The position numbers were made by a program, and so were the translations under genes. Below are positions 12,301 to 24,779 of a stretch of 64,000 bases of DNA, piece by piece. The notes beneath the pieces are model-generated. The model saw only the letters and a program-made list of their open reading frames with translations. It was not told the origin of the DNA and did no database searches. The stretch is from Cynocephalus volans (Eukaryota; Chordata; Mammalia; Dermoptera; Cynocephalidae): contig NC_084462.1 in NCBI RefSeq assembly GCF_027409185.1, positions 185,198,071 to 185,262,070 on the forward strand, read 5' to 3'. How positions within the stretch are numbered: the first letter of the stretch is position 1; each line of letters opens with the position of its first letter.

Positions 12301-13325
12301 GAAACTACACAACACTGATGAAAGAAATTGAATAGGATATGGAACTGAAATAAACCATGTGTTTATGCATTGCAAAAATTAATATTGTTAATATATACAT
12401 ACCACTAATGAAATTTACAGGTTTAATGCAATCATTCCCTATCAAAATTTCAATATTGTTTTGCAGAAATGATAAAATAACAATTCTAAAATTTGTACAA
12501 CATTAGAAAAGGACCTAAGAGGCAAAACGATTTTGAGCACAAAGTTCAACTCTTGAGGCATCACATCCTCTGATTTCAATACACATTATAAAATGTTTGT
12601 AATCAGAACGACATGGCCCTGGTGTAAAAACAGATGTGTTGACCAATAAAACAGGATAAAAATCCCCAAGGTTAACCCACTCATTTGCAGTCAATGGATT
12701 TCTGACAAAGGTATCAAGACTACTAGGAGGAAAGGACAATCTCCTCAATAAAATTTGCGGAAAAAGCTGTATATCCACATGAAGAATAATAAAATGGGAT
12801 GATTATTTCACATCACATAGGAAAATCAACTCACAATGGATTAAAGACTCAGATGTGACACCCAAAATGATAAAACTACTAGAAGCAGACTTAGAGGAAT
12901 ATTTCCATAACGTTGGTCCAGGCAATGATTTCTAGTTACTACCTTGAAAGCAAAGGAAGCTAAAATAAAAATAGAGAAATGGGATTACATCAAACTAAAA
13001 AGCTCTGCACAGCAAGATAAACTATTATCAGAGTGAAGAGACAATATTTGCAAATTGTCTGGTTCTGGAGAAAATATTTGCAAATCATACATCTGATAAG
13101 TGGCTAATATCCAAATAATATAAGAAATTCACACAATTGAATAGCAAGGAAAGTATAGCCCAATTAAAAAAGGGGTAACATATATGCATAGACATCACTT
13201 TTTAAAAGATGTATTAATGGCCAAGAGATATATGACAAAATGTTAAACATCTCTAATCATCAGCGAGATGCAAGTTAAAACCATAATGAAATGTCACCTA
13301 AAACCTCTCACCCTACCTGATCTAA
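12300..13325 (+). mobile_element. Old LINE-1 ORF2 3' fragment
   Basis: Plus-strand sequence corresponds to the C-terminal third of LINE-1 ORF2. It has recognisable stretches such as GACAAAGGTATCAAGAC and ATGGGATTACATCAAACTA and is heavily interrupted by stops and indels. It is much more diverged than the full-length LINE-1 copies here, so it belongs to an older subfamily. The unit delta copy is at 46435-47450. Confidence 0.85.
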
Positions 13326-13469
13326 GTGGGAGGGCAGGATTGGGACAAATGGCTGTTGTCAGTCCAAAGCATGTTAGGGGTGAGCTGGTGTGTGTCCTGT
13401 GCGGTGTGGGGTAGGGGCCAGTGGCAGTTCTAATGGGTTGATATCCTTGCTGCATGGTCATGTGTAGTC

Positions 13470-13893
13470 TTATGGTCTCTACACAAGAAAAGATAAATTT
13501 GCTTAAGAGGTTCAGTCAACAGGGCCCCAAAAGCAGGGCCAGAATTAGCATCATCAGAGGTCCTAATAGGGGCAACAGCTGTGGGAACTAATGGCAGATT
13601 TTTCCGCAGGCACCCCAGAACTCAGGTGATTATAATCATAATCATGAGGCTGTAACTGCTAATTTCTTTGCAGCATCCTTCACTAGGCCTGACTGGTTAA
13701 CAGTGAAGCAACATTCTTCCCCAAATAAGCAAAAGATGCCTTTTTCAGGCATTAGGATGTCTAACCCTCTGCTGTTTTGCAGTACCACCCCTAGCACTGA
13801 ATCTCTCTGATCCTGGAGCTGGTGGCCCACATTTGAACATGAACAGTGACAGCTGAATATCAGGCAGATGATGAAGACAGACAAAGCCATCAA
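13470..13893 (-). pseudogene. Class I ERV env transmembrane subunit, relic
   Basis: The minus-strand frame (open 13642-13893) carries the gammaretrovirus-type TM signature: an LQNSRGLDIL stretch resembling the immunosuppressive-domain region, then a cysteine cluster CLFGEECC and NQSGLV. The usual cluster is C-x6-CC and here it is C-x5-CC. After stops near 13642, sequence around 13510-13560 encodes a hydrophobic run with a GPC motif, as in the membrane-spanning segment. The surface subunit is almost wholly missing, because pol ends only about 270 bp upstream. This is an inactive fossil with several stops and no complete gene. Confidence 0.8.
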
Positions 13894-14160
13894 CCTTTAG
13901 ATTCCTTCTGTGGATGGATCTTCTGTAACTGTGAGGTTAATCACACATAAACCGAGATATAAACGGGGCACTACAAGGTTTTCCGTACTGACTAATACTC
14001 ATCTTTAGTAGAAGACCACGTGAGGGTAGAGGCATCCTTTGCTGGTGGAGGGGATCATGTCATCGCAGTGGCACGGGTGTAACAGTGATCCAGCAAAGAA
14101 CATGGAGGTCCGGAGGCAGAGGAGGATAATGCACATCATAAGGCCTGGTGGTAGAACCCT

Positions 14161-15340
14161 CTATCTCCTTTTATAAAGCACCTCGAGATCTTCTAAAGGC
14201 TCACAGGAGTAGGCTGCCTCTTTCAGGGGTGGGTCACAGTTATTGCTCTCCTGTAATGAAAGGGGGGCAGGCTGCACCCTGGAGAGATGAACCCCACTAT
14301 CCATTTCAGCTGTCTTTATTGCAGAGGGGGTTGCCAGATTTACTGTAAAAGGGTCCTTCCATTTAGGGTTTAGCTGTTTGTTAGCAGGTCCTTCCTTCCA
14401 GGTCTTAATTAGGACCTGGTCTCCTGGCTTTGTCTGTGCCCCCTGAGCGTTACTGCCAGGGGATGGTAAAACATGAGCTACATTTTTCTTCTGGGCTGCT
14501 TGGAATTGGCTCAAGTTGGTAATGTCTTGTATAAGGGCTGCAGACTCAGGATCTGTGAGCATGTCTGTTGAAAGAAAAGGTCTGCCACACAGCAGTTCAT
14601 AGGGGCTGAAATCAAGCTTTGCCTGTGGGGCATTGCTGACTCATAAAGGCAATGCGGAGCACAGAGAACCATTGCATAGAGGTGTCCTGGCATAATTTGG
14701 CAAGAGGGCATTTTAGGATTTAATTGGCCCTTTCTACTATTCCAGAGGACTGGGGCCTCCAGGCAGATTGTAGAAGATATTGTATTCCCAAGACCTTTGC
14801 TAACTCCTGGGTTATATGGGAAGTGAAGGATGGTCCCTAATGGATTTGAAGACTGACTGCAGGGAGGCCAAACCTGGGAATCACTTCCTTGGGAAGAGCT
14901 TCAACTACCTTAGTCGACTTTTCTTTTCTAGTAGGATGAGTCTCTACTCATCCAGAAAAAGTGTCCATGAAAACCAGCAGATATTTTCATCCCCGGCATG
15001 GAGGCGTATGGGTGAAACCAACTTGCCGGTCTTCCCCTGGATATGAACCCCCCTGCTGGACTGGTTCCAACCATGGAGGCACACTTGGCCCCGAGCTGTT
15101 GTAGGCAAACAGATAACAGGTCCTACAAACATATTAACTGTTTGTGCCAAACCCCAGCCTGTAAAAAGATGAGTGACAGTGGCCAAGGTTGCCCCTATAC
15201 CCAAAGGGAAGGCATCATGTACAGCCTTGATAACCTTCCATTGGACTGTCTTTGGGAGCAACAGTCTGCCTTCTACCATCCACCATGACCCTTAGTAATG
15301 GCCCCCTACAATTTCAGTCTTCTCTTCCAATTGGGCATAC
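14161..15340 (-). pseudogene. Class I ERV pol integrase, relic
   Basis: Minus-strand frames at 14944-15279 and 14161-14562 correspond to the N-terminal and C-terminal parts of a gammaretrovirus-like integrase. The C-terminal part contains the characteristic GDQVLIKTW and HLSRVQPAP stretches near the end of pol. The two parts are separated by frameshifts and stops, and the HHCC zinc-binding region is degenerate. Gag, protease and most reverse transcriptase are absent, and I saw no flanking LTR pair. The unit delta copy (48140-49470) keeps a longer open stretch of 210 codons. It is an inactive fragment. Confidence 0.8.
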
Positions 15341-15479
15341 TGTGGGGTCATCATTTCTCATGAAAAATAAATGCAGTCACATTGCTTTGTGTTATTGACT
15401 GTATGTGGTCATGACAGCTGTGCTGTTTCTATGCACATGGGAATTCATCCAGCAAGGTGTCATGGTTGCAGCTGGTCCA

Positions 15480-16137
15480 CAATGTTGCCTGTTCACATCC
15501 ATTCCTTCCCCACTTTACCAATCTCTAAGAAGTTTCACACTCTCTCTGGTCTTTATTTCTCTTGCTCTGATCCCTCACTAAAATCACCCTTAATTCTGTA
15601 CCTACTGCAATGCAGCCTTTCGCTACTCTGCTCCTGCAAACCCTTTCAGCCCCTTTCCATTAGTCACTTTCAAGCTGCTTCTCTGTTTTCAGGTGCGTTT
15701 ATTGCTGCACCCGACTCCTCAGTAACAATTTTCTGTCTTTGTCTGTTTCGTGTGTTGCTATAAAAGCATACCTGAGACTGGGTAATTTATAAGGAAAAGG
15801 AGGTGTATGTGTCTCATGAGTCTGGGAGAGCTGCATCTTGTGCAGGCTTCAGGCTGCATCTGCTTATGGTGGGATGTGGAAGAGGAGTGTACGTGTGCGA
15901 TGGGACCACATGCCAAGAGAAGAACCACCATGAGAGTGTGGATGTGCCAGGCTCCTTTGAAATTACAGCTCTCTAGGAAACTAGCAGAGCAAGAGGTAAC
16001 TCACCCCCACCACAGGGAGCATTAATCTACTCACGCAGGATTCACCCCAATGGCCCACAGACCAACCACTAGGCTATAACTCTCAAAACTACAACATTGG
16101 GGTTAAGCTTTCAACAGGAGTTTTTCAAACCACAGTG
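15480..16137 (-). mobile_element. MaLR fragment (internal 3' part plus LTR)
   Basis: About 250 bp of reverse-oriented MaLR internal sequence (CCTTTCAGCCCCTTTCC region) leads into one LTR beginning near 15735, with the GAGACTGGGTAATTTATAAGG motif, and ending near CACAGTGA at 16137. No second LTR is seen, so this is partial. The unit delta copy is at 49620-50270. Confidence 0.7.
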
Positions 16138-16139
16138 AA

Positions 16140-16330
16140 CTGCATACGTCTAATATTCTAAGAGAATAGATCACAAGTGATTCCTCCCCCGAATGTGGTC
16201 ACTATGGGAGATGTTGGATGTGTTATTAAGCCATGTAATGTCAATGATTTCACAATGTATTCATCTATTAATCCATCATATTATACACCCTAAATACATT
16301 AACTTTTTATTTGTCAGTTATACCTAAGTA
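16140..16330 (+). mobile_element. Old LINE-1 3' UTR fragment
   Basis: The segment resembles the 3' end of ancient L1M elements: GATGTTGGATGTGTTA, then TTTCACAATGTAT, then TTTGTCAGTTATACCT. The delta copy is near 50275-50450. Confidence 0.65.
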
Positions 16331-17580
16331 GAACTAGACAAAATAAAATGTGTTTTTACTCTGTGGAAATTCTGAAGAGAATCAACTATAAAAAATCTAA
16401 CCAAACAGAAAGCTTTGAAGGAGCCGTGGTAAATTTTAATAGGCCCTGGAAAGGTTGCCGCTTGTCTTATACCAGCCGTCATACACCGCGCAGCAGCGTC
16501 ACTCTTGCGTTCCTGTTCTGACGCCGTCACCTCAGCAGAGCTCATCTTGTAGGAGCATCTCACACAGTTAATCCAGGGTTGTTGCTGAATTTAAATGAGG
16601 ACACGTGTGTGTCTCCAAATAGACACAGCAGTTACGTGAGAATGGAGACCTGCCCGTGAGGTGAGCGAGTTCTTTCAGTTTACACGTGAATCCCTCATGA
16701 TGAAACACTCATATTTTTCGAAGAAATATTGTGTAAAGCACACAGACTTTGAAGACCCCGATCTTCGTTCAAGACGTAAAGGTATTCCTTGCTAATAATA
16801 ATATGATTAGGGAAATTGGAATCATTTTCACACAAAAAGTAAAGACCTGTGAGAGAGAAGTCATGGGAGCACTGGGAGGAAGGACCAGTGAGCTCCTGGA
16901 CACACGGTCATCTGGCGCAGGCCCTTCATGCAATGGTGATTCAGCCCTGAAGGTTTTGTGGGCGATGACAGTATTCAGCAAAATGTGATTTCCTATTATT
17001 AGATTGTGCTATTTAAACTAGTAGCACCCATTGTGTATTTATTTTATGTATATTTTAAAAATAGATTTATTGAGGTATACTAAATCTACAAAATCTGCAA
17101 TATTTTGTAAATACTTAGCACCAATCATCTAATTTCATTTTTCTACATGCAGAAAAAACAGGGTATGTAGTATTAATGTTATTTCCATTGCACAGATATG
17201 CAGTTAAAAAGAGAAGCTCAAGTAAGTTGTGCAATGTGTCCAGGATCACATGTCTGGTAAAATTGAGCCCTGGTATCTGGGTCTGTGCTTCTCACCACAC
17301 TACTCCTAGTCTTTGCTGAACCAACTGCAGGACACGGTGGAAATGACTAGTGAGGTGTGCAGAACAAGTTTCTGTGGTAAGAGCATGGCATGCTTTATTT
17401 ATTTATTGTTATTTTTGGCATTTTGTGTTTCCTAAATGCAGGTCACTTTCTTTTTTCATTTTTGAATTCTGTCTTTAAAAAAATGCAGGATTGATGCAGA
17501 TGTAATTGCAGAAGTCTCAGACATTACAAGATTATCGTTTCACCACTTCTTTTCAGCCAAATTATTTACTTATTTTAGCA
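16331..17580. other. No gene seen
   Basis: This is AT-rich non-coding sequence, nearly identical to 50460-51710. Short frames such as 16749-16988 are present in both copies but have no recognisable domain and show no coding-like conservation. A segment near 17060 (TTTATTGAGGTATAC) looks like old LINE sequence. Confidence 0.55.
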
Positions 17581-18000
17581 GCTTTAATGACATAGAATTG
17601 ACATATAGCAACTACCACATACACAGTTGAAGTGTACAATGGGATTCATATTGACGCATATGTACACCTGCACATCCGTCATAACAATCAGCAAAATAAA
17701 CAAATTACCTTTAAATGTATTTTCATGTTCTCTTTTCAGTAATTCTCTTTTTCCACCCATGTTCCCAATGTCTCATCTTTAATATACTTTAGAATTCTTC
17801 TAATATTTTAGAATTTATAAGAATAATATCATCAATATGTGTTTTATTTGTTTGTCTTCTTTACTCAGCAAACTTACTTGTGAATGTGCCATGTTTCCGT
17901 GTATCAGATATGTTAGTGATAGAAGGTATTTCAATACATGTATACGCACTGTTTGTACATAGGAAGCTGCTTGATATTCGGATTGTTTCCGGTTTCTGAA
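17580..18000 (+). mobile_element. Old L1M-type fragment
   Basis: The AGAATTGACATATAGCA, AGTGTACAATGGGAT and CATATGTACACC stretches match the style of ancient LINE-1 3' regions. It is strongly diverged and non-coding. The delta copy is at 51720-52140. Confidence 0.55.
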
Positions 18001-18334
18001 TATTACAAATCAAACTGCTACTCAGCTTCGAGATATAGATGTCCAATAAAAAGTTTGTTCTAATACTTATAACAAAAATAACTAATTTGTATTTGCTTAA
18101 ATTTAGCAAATTTTCTTCAGTACGTCAGATAACTAGCACTATAAGACAACCAACAGATCTGAAATCTAGAGAAAGGTAAGTATTTGCAGGGAGAAAGATG
18201 ACCAAAATATTAGCGTATTAGAGGACGCCTAATGTCATATAGGCTGGTATATGCTTCAAATAGAAATATTTACTGGATTGCTTGAAGTTGAATGTGGTAA
18301 AGGATTTGTAGTGTAAAATTCTCTGAGGGCATAT

Positions 18335-19278
18335 ATTTGTGGGTTCCAATTCTCCTTGAAGCCTTTTGCTTCTGGATGAAGACACGTTATTGAAACCTCC
18401 ATGTTCCAACCCTTGTGGTGCTTCTGACTGGAAAAAACACAGTGACTTCTGCTGAAATGCATCCAGACCCACCTTCCCTACCATCTCTATGGTACTAAAA
18501 ATTAGTTTGCATCAGTAAAAACTCCAAAACCAGTATTCTACAGGTACTAGTGGAATTTCATAGCAACTGGGAGGCGACAGAAGAAAACACAAAGCTCTGT
18601 CCAGAACCACCTCCCCTGTCTTCCTAAAACATTAAAATCATTATTCGTCAAGGAATCACAACGCAGCGGAAATGGGATAAGGATGGAAAACAATGTCAGC
18701 TGTGGGAAAGAGCCTCTGAACAAACAACAGATGCCCTTCAGCAGAAGTGGAGAAAGAACACGAGGGCCAGCACTAGCTCTGGAGGTGGGACAGGGCACTA
18801 GGAAGGACAGGGGCCATGATCTTCACCTGAAAGTGCAGCTCAGCCAGAAGGTCAGAGAATGACTGTCCAGTGCAACCTCTTGTGCGGATTGACATCGGTC
18901 AGGTGAGTGTGACACTGAGATGCACCTGGGAGAGGTGGAGGGACAGATTCTCTCTGGAGAGCACAGGGTGAGGACCCAATGTCAATCTTTAAACAAAATA
19001 AGGTTTCACTGGAGGCACCAGAACTCTGGTGGCTGGAGCAGTAACACACTTCTATTCTGATAGCCACGGCAATGATGAATTTAAGTGTAGCCACTGCTGA
19101 GTTCACACAAATTTCCACAATAAAATCATAGAAAATATAGGGTGTGATTATCTACAGAAGAAAAGTAATAATAAGCCAATATAACAATTCCAATGAAGCC
19201 ATTTTTGTAAACATGATCTTTTGAATCACTTGTGCACATTCCTTGGGAAATGGCAGTTTAATCACATCCGAAAACATT
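18335..19278. repeat. Second copy of the 1-945 segment
   Basis: This is the in-place version of the segment in unit beta, uninterrupted at its right end. It shows what followed this sequence before the deletion that created the 943-946 junction. No gene is recognised. The sequence continues without features to about 19850. Confidence 0.85.
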
Positions 19279-19849
19279 ATGGTTCAAAATCCTAGTAATC
19301 GTCACTGTGCAGCATTCACAGCAATTTGGCATAAGTTCTCATTACATAGTGGATTTTCAGCTATTTCTAAAATCATATTTGAGTGTAGATCAAAAGTGCC
19401 CAAAGGCATAGGCTGAGTCACCAATTTTTGCAATTCCAGCACAGACCACTGATGTTCAGTCCTCCACTTAAGTATAGTTTCTCATAAGTAATTTTATTGT
19501 TAGAAGGTAACATGCTCCCACATCGAAAAAAGTTGTCATCTGTAGTGTATACAGACCAAGTATACATTATAGCTAATACTGTCCAGGAGTAGGTGACAAT
19601 GATGGTTTATGTTTGGCTGTCTGTGTAGAATGTCATAGGTGGCTCCTGTCTGTAATATTCCTAAGATTCTGCATTCCTTGGCCTGTTTACACACCCCAAA
19701 GCCTGACAATACCGAATGTTTTATAAAAAAAAATCTTCATAGTTTTACTTCTCCTGTAATGTCATGTAGTTGGAATAAGAAATAATCTATTTGACTACAT
19801 TGGTATCTCTCACCTAGTAATATATATTTAATGTTTCTCCATCTCTTTT

Positions 19850-20160
19850 CATGACTTGATAGCTCATGTTCTTTCAATGGTGAGTGACATTCCATTGTGT
19901 GGATGTTTATCTATTTACTTATGAAGGACCAGTTTTGACAACTACAATTAAAGCAGCTATAAACATAAATGTATGTTTTTTGTATGGACATAATTTTCTC
20001 TTCCTGCCTTCCAGTCCCTCACTAGGATCTGGGCTTTTTCTAGTCTGCTGCTCCAAACTCTTCCAGCCTCCTCCCATTACTCAGTTCCAAAGCCTCTTCC
20101 ACATTTTCAGGTATTTGATATGATCAATAAACAACTCCTGGTAACAATTTACTTATTGGT
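19850..20160. mobile_element. Old LINE-1 and MaLR fragments
   Basis: The first part (TGACATTCCATTGTGTGGATG, then AAAGCAGCTATAAACAT) resembles an L1M-type 3' region. The second (CTGCTCCAAACTCTTCCAGCC, then CAGTTCCAAAGCC) is a MaLR internal fragment. The delta copy is at 53990-54285. Confidence 0.6.
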
Positions 20161-20369
20161 ATAGAGCTAGAGCTGGGTCAGGAGCTCACAGACCCCTCAA
20201 GCCCATTGACACACCCTTCACATGCAGGTCTCTAAGCTACATAACCAGCAAAAAGGTCCTTGGGGCCTTGGTTGGAGAATGAATGGTCTTTATTCATCAC
20301 ACAAAGGTCAAGGAGCTAGGCAGTGCAAAGAGAAATTATGAAACTCAACTGCTACAAGCAAAGTCCAAA

Positions 20370-20870
20370 TGCCTGAATGTTGATAGCAGCTCTATTCACA
20401 GTAGCCAGAAAGTGAACAATCCCGAATGTTCACTGACAGATGAATTGATAAACAAACATTGTAATTTGATACAAGTGAAAAACTATTCACCTATACAAAG
20501 TAATGAAGTACTGCCAAATGCTTCAAAATAAATGAACTTTGAAAACATTATACTATGTAAAAGAAGCAGACGCAAAGGCCACATCTTGTATAATCTGATT
20601 CATATTAAATACCCAGAATAGGCAAATCCATAGGGACAGAAAACATATTAGTGGTTTTCAGAAGCACGGAGAGAAAGGAACGGGAAGTGGCTGATTTTAG
20701 GGTATGGCATTTCCTTATCAGGTGATAAGGATGTTGTGTAACCAAACAATGGTGACAGTTAATAAACCATGTGAAAACATTAAATGCCACTATACTGTAC
20801 AGTTTAAAATGTAATGCTATACCAGTATACAAAAAAAATACTTAAAATTTTATTTTTGGTTTACATTAAT
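20370..20870 (+). mobile_element. Ancient LINE-1 3' UTR fragment
   Basis: The segment reads like an L1M-type 3' end: AGTAGCCAGAAAGTGAACAA, then CCACATCTTGTATAATCTG, then ATAGGCAAATCCATAG. It sits immediately 3' of the IGHV2-like pseudogene (genes run leftward). The delta copy is at 54500-54990. Confidence 0.75.
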
Positions 20871-21091
20871 CATTTTAAAATAAGAGAAAGAACATTTTAA
20901 GGGAATCCACAAAAGAAATGAATAAAATATAAGAGTTCCTGAGCAAGAATTTTGCTGAACAGAGACAGGAAACACCAAGGTCTGAAAGGAAACCCTGCGT
21001 ATTGTGTGCACCTGCTCCTCGTGGAAATTTTCTGCGTAGTGTGCTCTGGGTTCACTCAACCACCAAGTCCCCTCCTGTCTTCCCACAAAGA

Positions 21092-21133
21092 GGTTTGTGT
21101 CTGGGCTCACGCTGACTTCCCCTCACGTATGTG
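21092..21133 (-). promoter_or_regulatory. Degenerate V RSS of pseudogene psiA
   Basis: The nonamer ACACAAACC (minus strand, 21092-21100) is intact. The expected heptamer next to the V end reads CACATAC, and the distance to the nonamer is 26 bp, not 23. An insertion of about 3 bp inside the heptamer explains both. Recombination by this RSS is unlikely. Confidence 0.8.
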
Positions 21134-21548
21134 TCTCTCGCACAGTAAGACACAGCTTTGTCCTCAACTATCAGGTTGCTCAGTGTTAAATAAGCTTGGT
21201 TCGTGGAGGTGTGTCTGGTGATGCTGACTTGAGATTTAAGATCTGTATTATAGTGGTGCGATCACCACTCCACATCACAACGACCCGCTCCAGCCTTTTC
21301 CTTGGTTCCTGGAGGATTCAGCTCACAGCACAGCTGGTTAAAGAGAATCCAGAGATAGAGCAGGTTATAGACAAAGTCTGCGAGGGCTTCACCAGGCCAG
21401 GTCCTGACTCCTGCAGGTATATCTGGGACAGGACCCCAGGGGACAAGGAGAGTCATCATAATACACACCTGAACTCTCCACATGTACATGTCCCTTCCCT
21501 AAAATCCCTGATATATTCACAGCAGAGAGAGGCCACCAGGACACCCAT
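21134..21548 (-). pseudogene. IGHV pseudogene psiA, IGHV2-like (clan II)
   Basis: A minus-strand V exon reads [18 protein letters not shown], then GFSLTS, then an MWSG stretch in CDR2, and ends EDKAVSYCAR, closest in style to the mouse-type IGHV2 subgroup. Cys23 and Cys104 are kept. The invariant tryptophan of framework 2 is replaced by TGA (21318-21320), and a frameshift lies between CDR2 and framework 3. The expected AG splice acceptor before the V exon is absent (CCTGG where the IGHV4 genes have CCAGG). A leader start (MGVLVASLC) is found at 21546-21548 but the leader appears truncated. An octamer-like ATGCAAAG lies at 630-637 of the 21 kb block (21630-21637). Confidence 0.88.
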
Positions 21549-21639
21549 GCTCTGATGAAGGGCTCCTGGTGGAAGGAGACTGGGGCTGCTCAGCCCAGGG
21601 CTGGCCTTTCAGCCTGACACTGGGGTCTGCTTTGCATGA

Positions 21640-23310
21640 AGAGGCCCCTGAGGATATAAGTGTGTGAGCAGAGGGGACGGTCTCTGTCTGTCCTTGTCTG
21701 GGCAGAGCATTTTCCCTTGTGCTACTGAGGGGAACTGGGGAGACAGAACCTCAGAGACTCTTCTCTGCATCACTGCCTGGTCTTCCTGTGTCCAGACAAA
21801 TATGAAGAGAAGCGGGGATTGAGCATGGAGGGTTTGACAGTGCAGACCATGAAGAAACATTTGAATTAAAGAGATTCGAGGTTCAAGGAGAGGTCCATGA
21901 CCTTCTGATCTTCAAATGCTCCATGCACAATATCTGTATTGATATTGATGCTGGCTGCCAGCTGTTGGCTTCAGTCTCTCTGGACAAAAACCCATTATAT
22001 GTCACTTCAGTGATACAGTTGGAATTTTTTAGAATCTTGCTGTTGGCTCCCACCAGAACAAAGAGACATTTATACGAGAATCAGGTATAAGTCTTTGTGG
22101 TGCGTGTATTTATATACGCATACATACATACACATACATACACACACATATACTTATGTACGCATGTGTTTATCGAGGGAGAGAGAGAGAGAGAGAGACC
22201 TCTACCTCATCTTGTTCCTCACAGACAAGTCACTAAGGCAAACACATAGACAAGATGCCCCCTACCCACTCTGTGACAAAATCACATGGGACTACAAATA
22301 TTAAGTTGGAAATTTCTAGAAAGATCGATCTTCTTCAGTCTCATTTGGAAATCATCTGTTCACACTCCTGCCCCAACACCTACAATGTCAGCCTTGACTG
22401 TCACATCAGACTCAGTCTTGAGGTTCGTGATCTCGTCACTTGCTTCAGGTCACAGATGACTCCTCAGTGGTGTTCTCTCAAGCGCAGCTCCTCCTGCATC
22501 TGCAGACCTGTGAGATGGACACTCTGTGCCCTGCCTCCCCTTACCCAATGTACTGTGATGAGTCACTTCTAGGATGAAAACTGTAGACAACCCTGTTCAA
22601 AGAGTAATTCCAGGCCCCTGGGAGTCACTGGATCACAGCAACTTTGAACACTGGTTGGGCACGTGGTGCCACTGTCTGGTGCTGGTTTATTTCTACTGTC
22701 TGGTGATGACACTGCGAGACTCACAGCTTCCCTCTTTGGCATTCTAGTCCCACCCTGTTAGGACACATCCGTTCTCAATTTTAAATTGTTCTTGTTTGCA
22801 GTGGATTACATCTTTTAGTCTTTTTTGTTTAAAATGAGCTAGAAGAAATTACAGGTTGTGAAAAATATTAAAACATAAGTAAAAACTGCCCCTTTAGGAT
22901 GGTTCAGGGCATACAGCAGATAATCTCAGCTAATCACATTGAAAACACTGACTTTGAAATGGATCAGAGGTACAAATAAAAAACAGGGACTATGCATCTG
23001 TGTAAAACAGCCAATTCTAAATAAGGAAATGGTGAAGTGACTGGAGCAACTGACTTGTTTTCTCAGAGTCTGGGATTTAGGAAAGTTTAGACTTAAATAT
23101 GGGAAGGTATAGTAGGTCTACAGGCATAGATTTTCTCATAGAAATGGAAGGTGCAGAGCCCTACAACAAACAGACAAACAAGTGCTTACTCTCAGCTTTG
23201 CTCTGCATGTGCTAAGGGAGCTGGGTCTTTTGAACTGAGGGTCCTGAATTCCCTCTCAACCATTCCTGTGTCACCATCCAGGGCTCTTGCTGCTTTCCAT
23301 AGGCCAATTT
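21640..23310. other. No gene seen
   Basis: This is non-coding sequence upstream of the pseudogene, nearly identical to 55770-57370. It includes a CATA/GA microsatellite. A stretch of about 80 bp around 23010-23085 is missing from the delta copy. Short frames are not convincingly coding. Confidence 0.55.
22112..22198. repeat. CATA/CA and (GA)n microsatellite, short allele
   Basis: CATA and CA repeats are followed by a GA run at 22176-22198 (about 23 bp). The delta equivalent has a GA run about twice as long. Confidence 0.95.
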
Positions 23311-23314
23311 TGTA

Positions 23315-24490
23315 CAGATTTTCCTCTATGTTTTATTCTAAGCGTTTCATACTTTCAGGATTGAAAAGTAATGTATAATCCATTTTGAGTGAATTTTTGT
23401 AAGAGGGTCTAATTTCATTCTTTTGCATATGGATATCCAATTTTCCCAGCAGAAGTTTTCTGATGAAATTGTACCCTTCTCTTTATGTGTTCTTGTACAT
23501 TGGTAAAAGTCATGTGAACACAGATGTTTGGTTTTGTTTCTTGACTCTCTGTTGTGTTTGTCTCTAAGTCTGATTGTATGTCTTTAGCATACTGTTTTGA
23601 TTACTTTAGCTTTATAATATATTTAGAACCAAGGTTAAGTAGGCGTTATCTATGGGATGCAAGGATAATCCAAAATAAGCAAGCAAATGTATGTGATAAA
23701 GTGCATTACTGAATGAAGGAGAACAAACATATGATCATCTTAACACAGGCAGAAAAAACATTCACCATACTTTAATACCTTTTTTATAACAAAAATTTTA
23801 ACAAAACAGTTATAGAAAAAAATACACCTCATTATATTAAAGGTCATATCTGACAATCCCACAGCTAACAATATGGTTCACAGTGAAAGTTGCAAGTTTG
23901 TTATATGTGATCAGAACAAGACAACACCACCCTCTTTCACCACATCTCTTCAACATAGAACTGGAAGTTCTAGTCTGAGCAGTTATGTAATGAAAATAAA
24001 CAAATGTCATACACAGGGGAAAGGAGAATGAAAATTGCTTCTGTTTGCTGATAATATGATCTTACATATAAAACCCTAAAAACTCCACCTATAAAATTTG
24101 AGAACTAATACAAAATGTTGGCAATATAGCATGATAAGAAAATCAACACTCAGAAATCAGTGGTGTTCCTAAACAATAGCAATGTACTTCCTAAAAAATA
24201 ATCCCAATTACAGTAGCATTAGAAAAACAAATTAAATTCTTGGGATTGAATTTAACCAAGTAGTTTTTAAATGTGTGTGCTGAAAACACTAAACCATTGG
24301 TAAAAAATGGAAATGACATAAAAAATGGAATGATATCTTGTTTTCATGAATTTGAAGTATTGATATAGAATCAAACACAAGCAAGCATTTAACATAATAT
24401 GTATCAAACCCCAATGAAATATTTTCACAGAAATTAAAAAAAAATTTAAAATTTGTTTTAAACCACGAAGGACCTCAAAGAATCAAAGCA
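23315..24490. mobile_element. LINE-1 fragment with internal inversion
   Basis: From 23315 to about 23640 the sequence is LINE-1 ORF2 3' sequence on the minus strand (ATCCATTTTGAGTGA, GCATATGGATATCCAA). From about 23645 to 24490 it is LINE-1 ORF2 on the plus strand (TATGATCATCTTAACACAGG through GACCTCAAAGAATCAAAGC). In ORF2 coordinates the plus segment ends about where the minus segment begins, which is the arrangement expected of twin-primed 5' inversion. The delta copy is at 57370-58565. Confidence 0.8.
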
Positions 24491-24779
24491 ATTCTGAACT
24501 AAACAGCAAAGTTGAAGGCCGTCAGTGATTTTAATTTGTACTGAAACCTTTTGAGATTATGTTACAAGACTCCATAACTTGTTCAACTTCCTTAGCATAT
24601 GAGAAAGGATGAAAACAAAAGGTTAATAGAAAAGCGCTGCAAGAGAAGCGCAGAATGTTAGGGGGGGTGTCATTAGTAGAATAGACACTGCCAAGGAAAG
24701 AGTCAGAGAGTTTCATCACGTGTCAAATAGACGATTTCAAACTGAAATGAAAATTAAAAAAACAATTAAAAATAAGACA

